Positions 62,284 to 64,000 of a stretch of 64,000 nucleotides of DNA are shown piece after piece (the first letter of the stretch is position 1; each line of letters begins with the position of its first letter). Origin of the DNA: Voacanga thouarsii (Eukaryota; Streptophyta; Magnoliopsida; Gentianales; Apocynaceae); contig JANUWF010002206.1 in assembly GCA_026120185.1 (NCBI GenBank), forward strand, positions 1 to 64,000, written 5' to 3'. The notes under the pieces were generated by a model, which was not told where the DNA came from, searched no databases, and worked only from the letters and a program-made list of their open reading frames with translations. The position numbers and the translations under genes are program-made.

Positions 62284-64000
62284 TGTGAAACCCCAGTCGA
62301 AACCAACCTTAGAGTAAGGGGGTTGGGATGCATATCATATTTTATTTCATGTTTAAATATATTTTTATCTGGTTTTATGTGCATTAAATTTTTGTTTTAA
62401 AGTCTAGAGGGCTTGATTGTGATTATTGAATGGGAAGGGCAAAATGATAATTTTTACCTAAGGTGGAAAAAGGGAGATAGCTTGGGGATTGAATAGGAAA
62501 ATATTTTTAAAGAGGAAATAAGAACAAGAGTTGTTGTGGTGTAGTGGTTAGAGCCTTAGAATTGATTCTTGAGGTCTTGGGTTCAAATTCCATTATTAGA
62601 GCTATAGCATGATTAAATTTTATTTTTGCTTGGGAAGTATCATTGTCGGCCTTAGTGGTGTTTGGAGTAGGGTAGAGATGTTGTCCTATGAGAGACATGA
62701 TAGAAGTCTTCAAATCCTACTCTTTTGCTCTACACAAAATTTCTAAGAGGAATTCATTTCCTCTTGATCCTTAGTTTTTCCTGATTCTAAATTCATTAGT
62801 TTGTTCATTGTGTTCAAGCTAATTTTATTCTAGAAAAATTCCAGCAATGTGTTGTGGCTTTGAAGGTTCAAAATGTCTTAGTAAAAGACATCATATGGAC
62901 CGAAACAATGAATGAGGGGGAAAGATTTCAAGTGAATTAAATTCCTTAGTGAACTTTCTAAAAATTCACTCTATCTAGGTTCATTTCCCTTTGTATATAG
63001 AATTGAAAATTTTCCAGCTTTGTGTGCCTTCAAGGTGTCGAAATTCTTGACCATTATTCCCTCCCAAATGCTGCCAGAAAATGGCCCTTTTGATCAGCTT
63101 AGAATCTGGATTTTTATGGCTATTTTCGGACTGCACAAAGATGGTGCAAAATCAGAAAAAAATCCTGTACAAATCGCAGCTTTGGAGGTCCAAAACTAAG
63201 CTATTTTCTTCCAGTTTTTGTACAGCTGCCTAGCCATGTTTTTCCTCCATGAAGTAGGCTGGAAACCAGCCTTGAAAGCCCTAGAAATTCCCCTTCAAAG
63301 CCTCTGAAAATCGCCTGGAAAAGGGCAGCCGAAAACTGCCCAGAAAATTCCAGCCTTTTGAAAAACTATGCAGTGGTTTTTTTTTTCCAGCTTTGTTTCC
63401 TAATTCTCTCCTAGCCATAACTCCATCCTTTTTCTGAAAAAACCACCCTTAAACCTACATTAACAGAACTCCATTGTCCTCCCTAAGTTCTGCACGAAAA
63501 TCCAGCCATGGATGCCTAAAAGATTTCCAAAAAAATTCTGCAATCATTCCTTGATTTAGATACCAAAATTCCAGCTACCATGATTTAACAACTTTCTATA
63601 AAATATACATCAAACAACCAGACCTTTTCTCCACCATTATACTCCATAATTTTGGCCACCCTAAGCCTCCTTCAACCAGCTTTCATTCAACCAAAACACT
63701 GCCCAGAAATTCGTCCATGACAGATCTCCAATTATCAAAGATATTCTTGTGATATCTAGTTTCCAAATTTTCTTTCCAAAATATTCTTCAAGGATTTTAA
63801 CAACTAACCTTTCCTTTTCCCTTCCAAATCAGAGAATCAACCTCCTAAACCCTACAGAAATTTGTCCAGCCCTATCTCTCACAAAAATTCGGCAGCTGTA
63901 CATTACCATCTCTCGATTTTCTTCAACCTTCAAGAACACACACTACACCAAGAACACCTACTCCTTCCTTTCACCTAATACCTCTCCAAATCACTTCAAA
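62284..64000 (+). repeat. Tekay-type LTR (A/X family), plus orientation, runs off window
   Basis: Starts TGTGAAACCCCAGTCG and matches the reverse complement of the A 3' LTR from 8046 down to about 6330. The left flank CTTCC would be one TSD copy; the other is outside. It contains a tRNA-like module. No gene. Confidence 0.9.
62537..62591 (+). promoter_or_regulatory. tRNA-like A/B-box module in the right-end Tekay LTR
   Basis: TGGTGTAGTGG (62537-62547) followed by GTTAGAG, and GGTTCAAATTCC (62580-62591), spaced 32 nt apart. It lies 253 bp from the LTR start and is the best-preserved A box in the window. Confidence 0.65.

Overview
The window is plant nuclear DNA, most likely from a eudicot, and consists essentially of nested LTR retrotransposons. 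The evidence is repeated Ty3/gypsy and Ty1/copia gag-pol reading frames, very long LTRs, primer-binding sites matching the 3' end of initiator tRNA-Met (TGGTATCAGAG type), 5-bp target-site duplications and AT-rich spacers. I found no host protein gene, rRNA, functional tRNA or CRISPR array. The dense nesting and decayed frames (many CAG to TAG, CGA to TGA and TGG to TAG changes) suggest old, methylated heterochromatin; the species cannot be named from this sequence.

Layout. 1-3233 is the 3' part of a plus-strand Tekay-type LTR (W), which interrupts another Tekay-type LTR (X, minus; 3234-3773 and 21983-22452). Inside X lies Tekay element A (3774-21977, minus, TSD GTATG) with about 4.27-kb LTRs. 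The 5' LTR of A holds a nested solo LTR S (16473-20650, TSD TGATC). X itself interrupts the 3' end of a different gypsy element, E (22453-24109 and 47894-52103, minus). E is split by copia element D (24110-47893, plus, TSD TCTTT/TATTT). The leader of D is split in turn by a three-LTR Tekay array B (25961-40357, minus, TSD ATTAT). Right of E come its LTR (about 52104-52863), a second E-family 3' end, a decayed gypsy remnant F (to 55578), and element G (55579-61197), which encodes an Athila-like plant retroelement protein and is split by a solo LTR of its own family in opposite orientation (59207-60721, TSD GTGGT). A minus-strand copia LTR (61198-62283) follows, cut by a plus-strand Tekay LTR that runs off the window.

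How the parts work. Each autonomous element follows the usual plan: LTR promoter, tRNA-primed minus-strand synthesis at the PBS, gag (capsid and zinc knuckles), protease, reverse transcriptase/RNase H, integrase (with a chromodomain in Tekay), and a polypurine tract for plus-strand priming. Gypsy order is PR-RT-RH-IN; copia order is PR-IN-RT-RH. None is intact here.

Four things stand out beyond the standard plan: (1) a tRNA-like A-box/B-box module about 250-270 bp from the start of eight Tekay LTR copies, in sense orientation; (2) a roughly 40-50-bp cassette with paired GCCGGCGCC-type cores, repeated 2-3 times in noncoding parts of three unrelated families (copia D, gypsy E, element G); (3) an acidic extra ORF between PBS and gag in both Tekay families, carrying a SUMO-interaction-like motif in element A; (4) a 240-bp inverted copy of a recombinant Tekay junction pasted into the copia leader.
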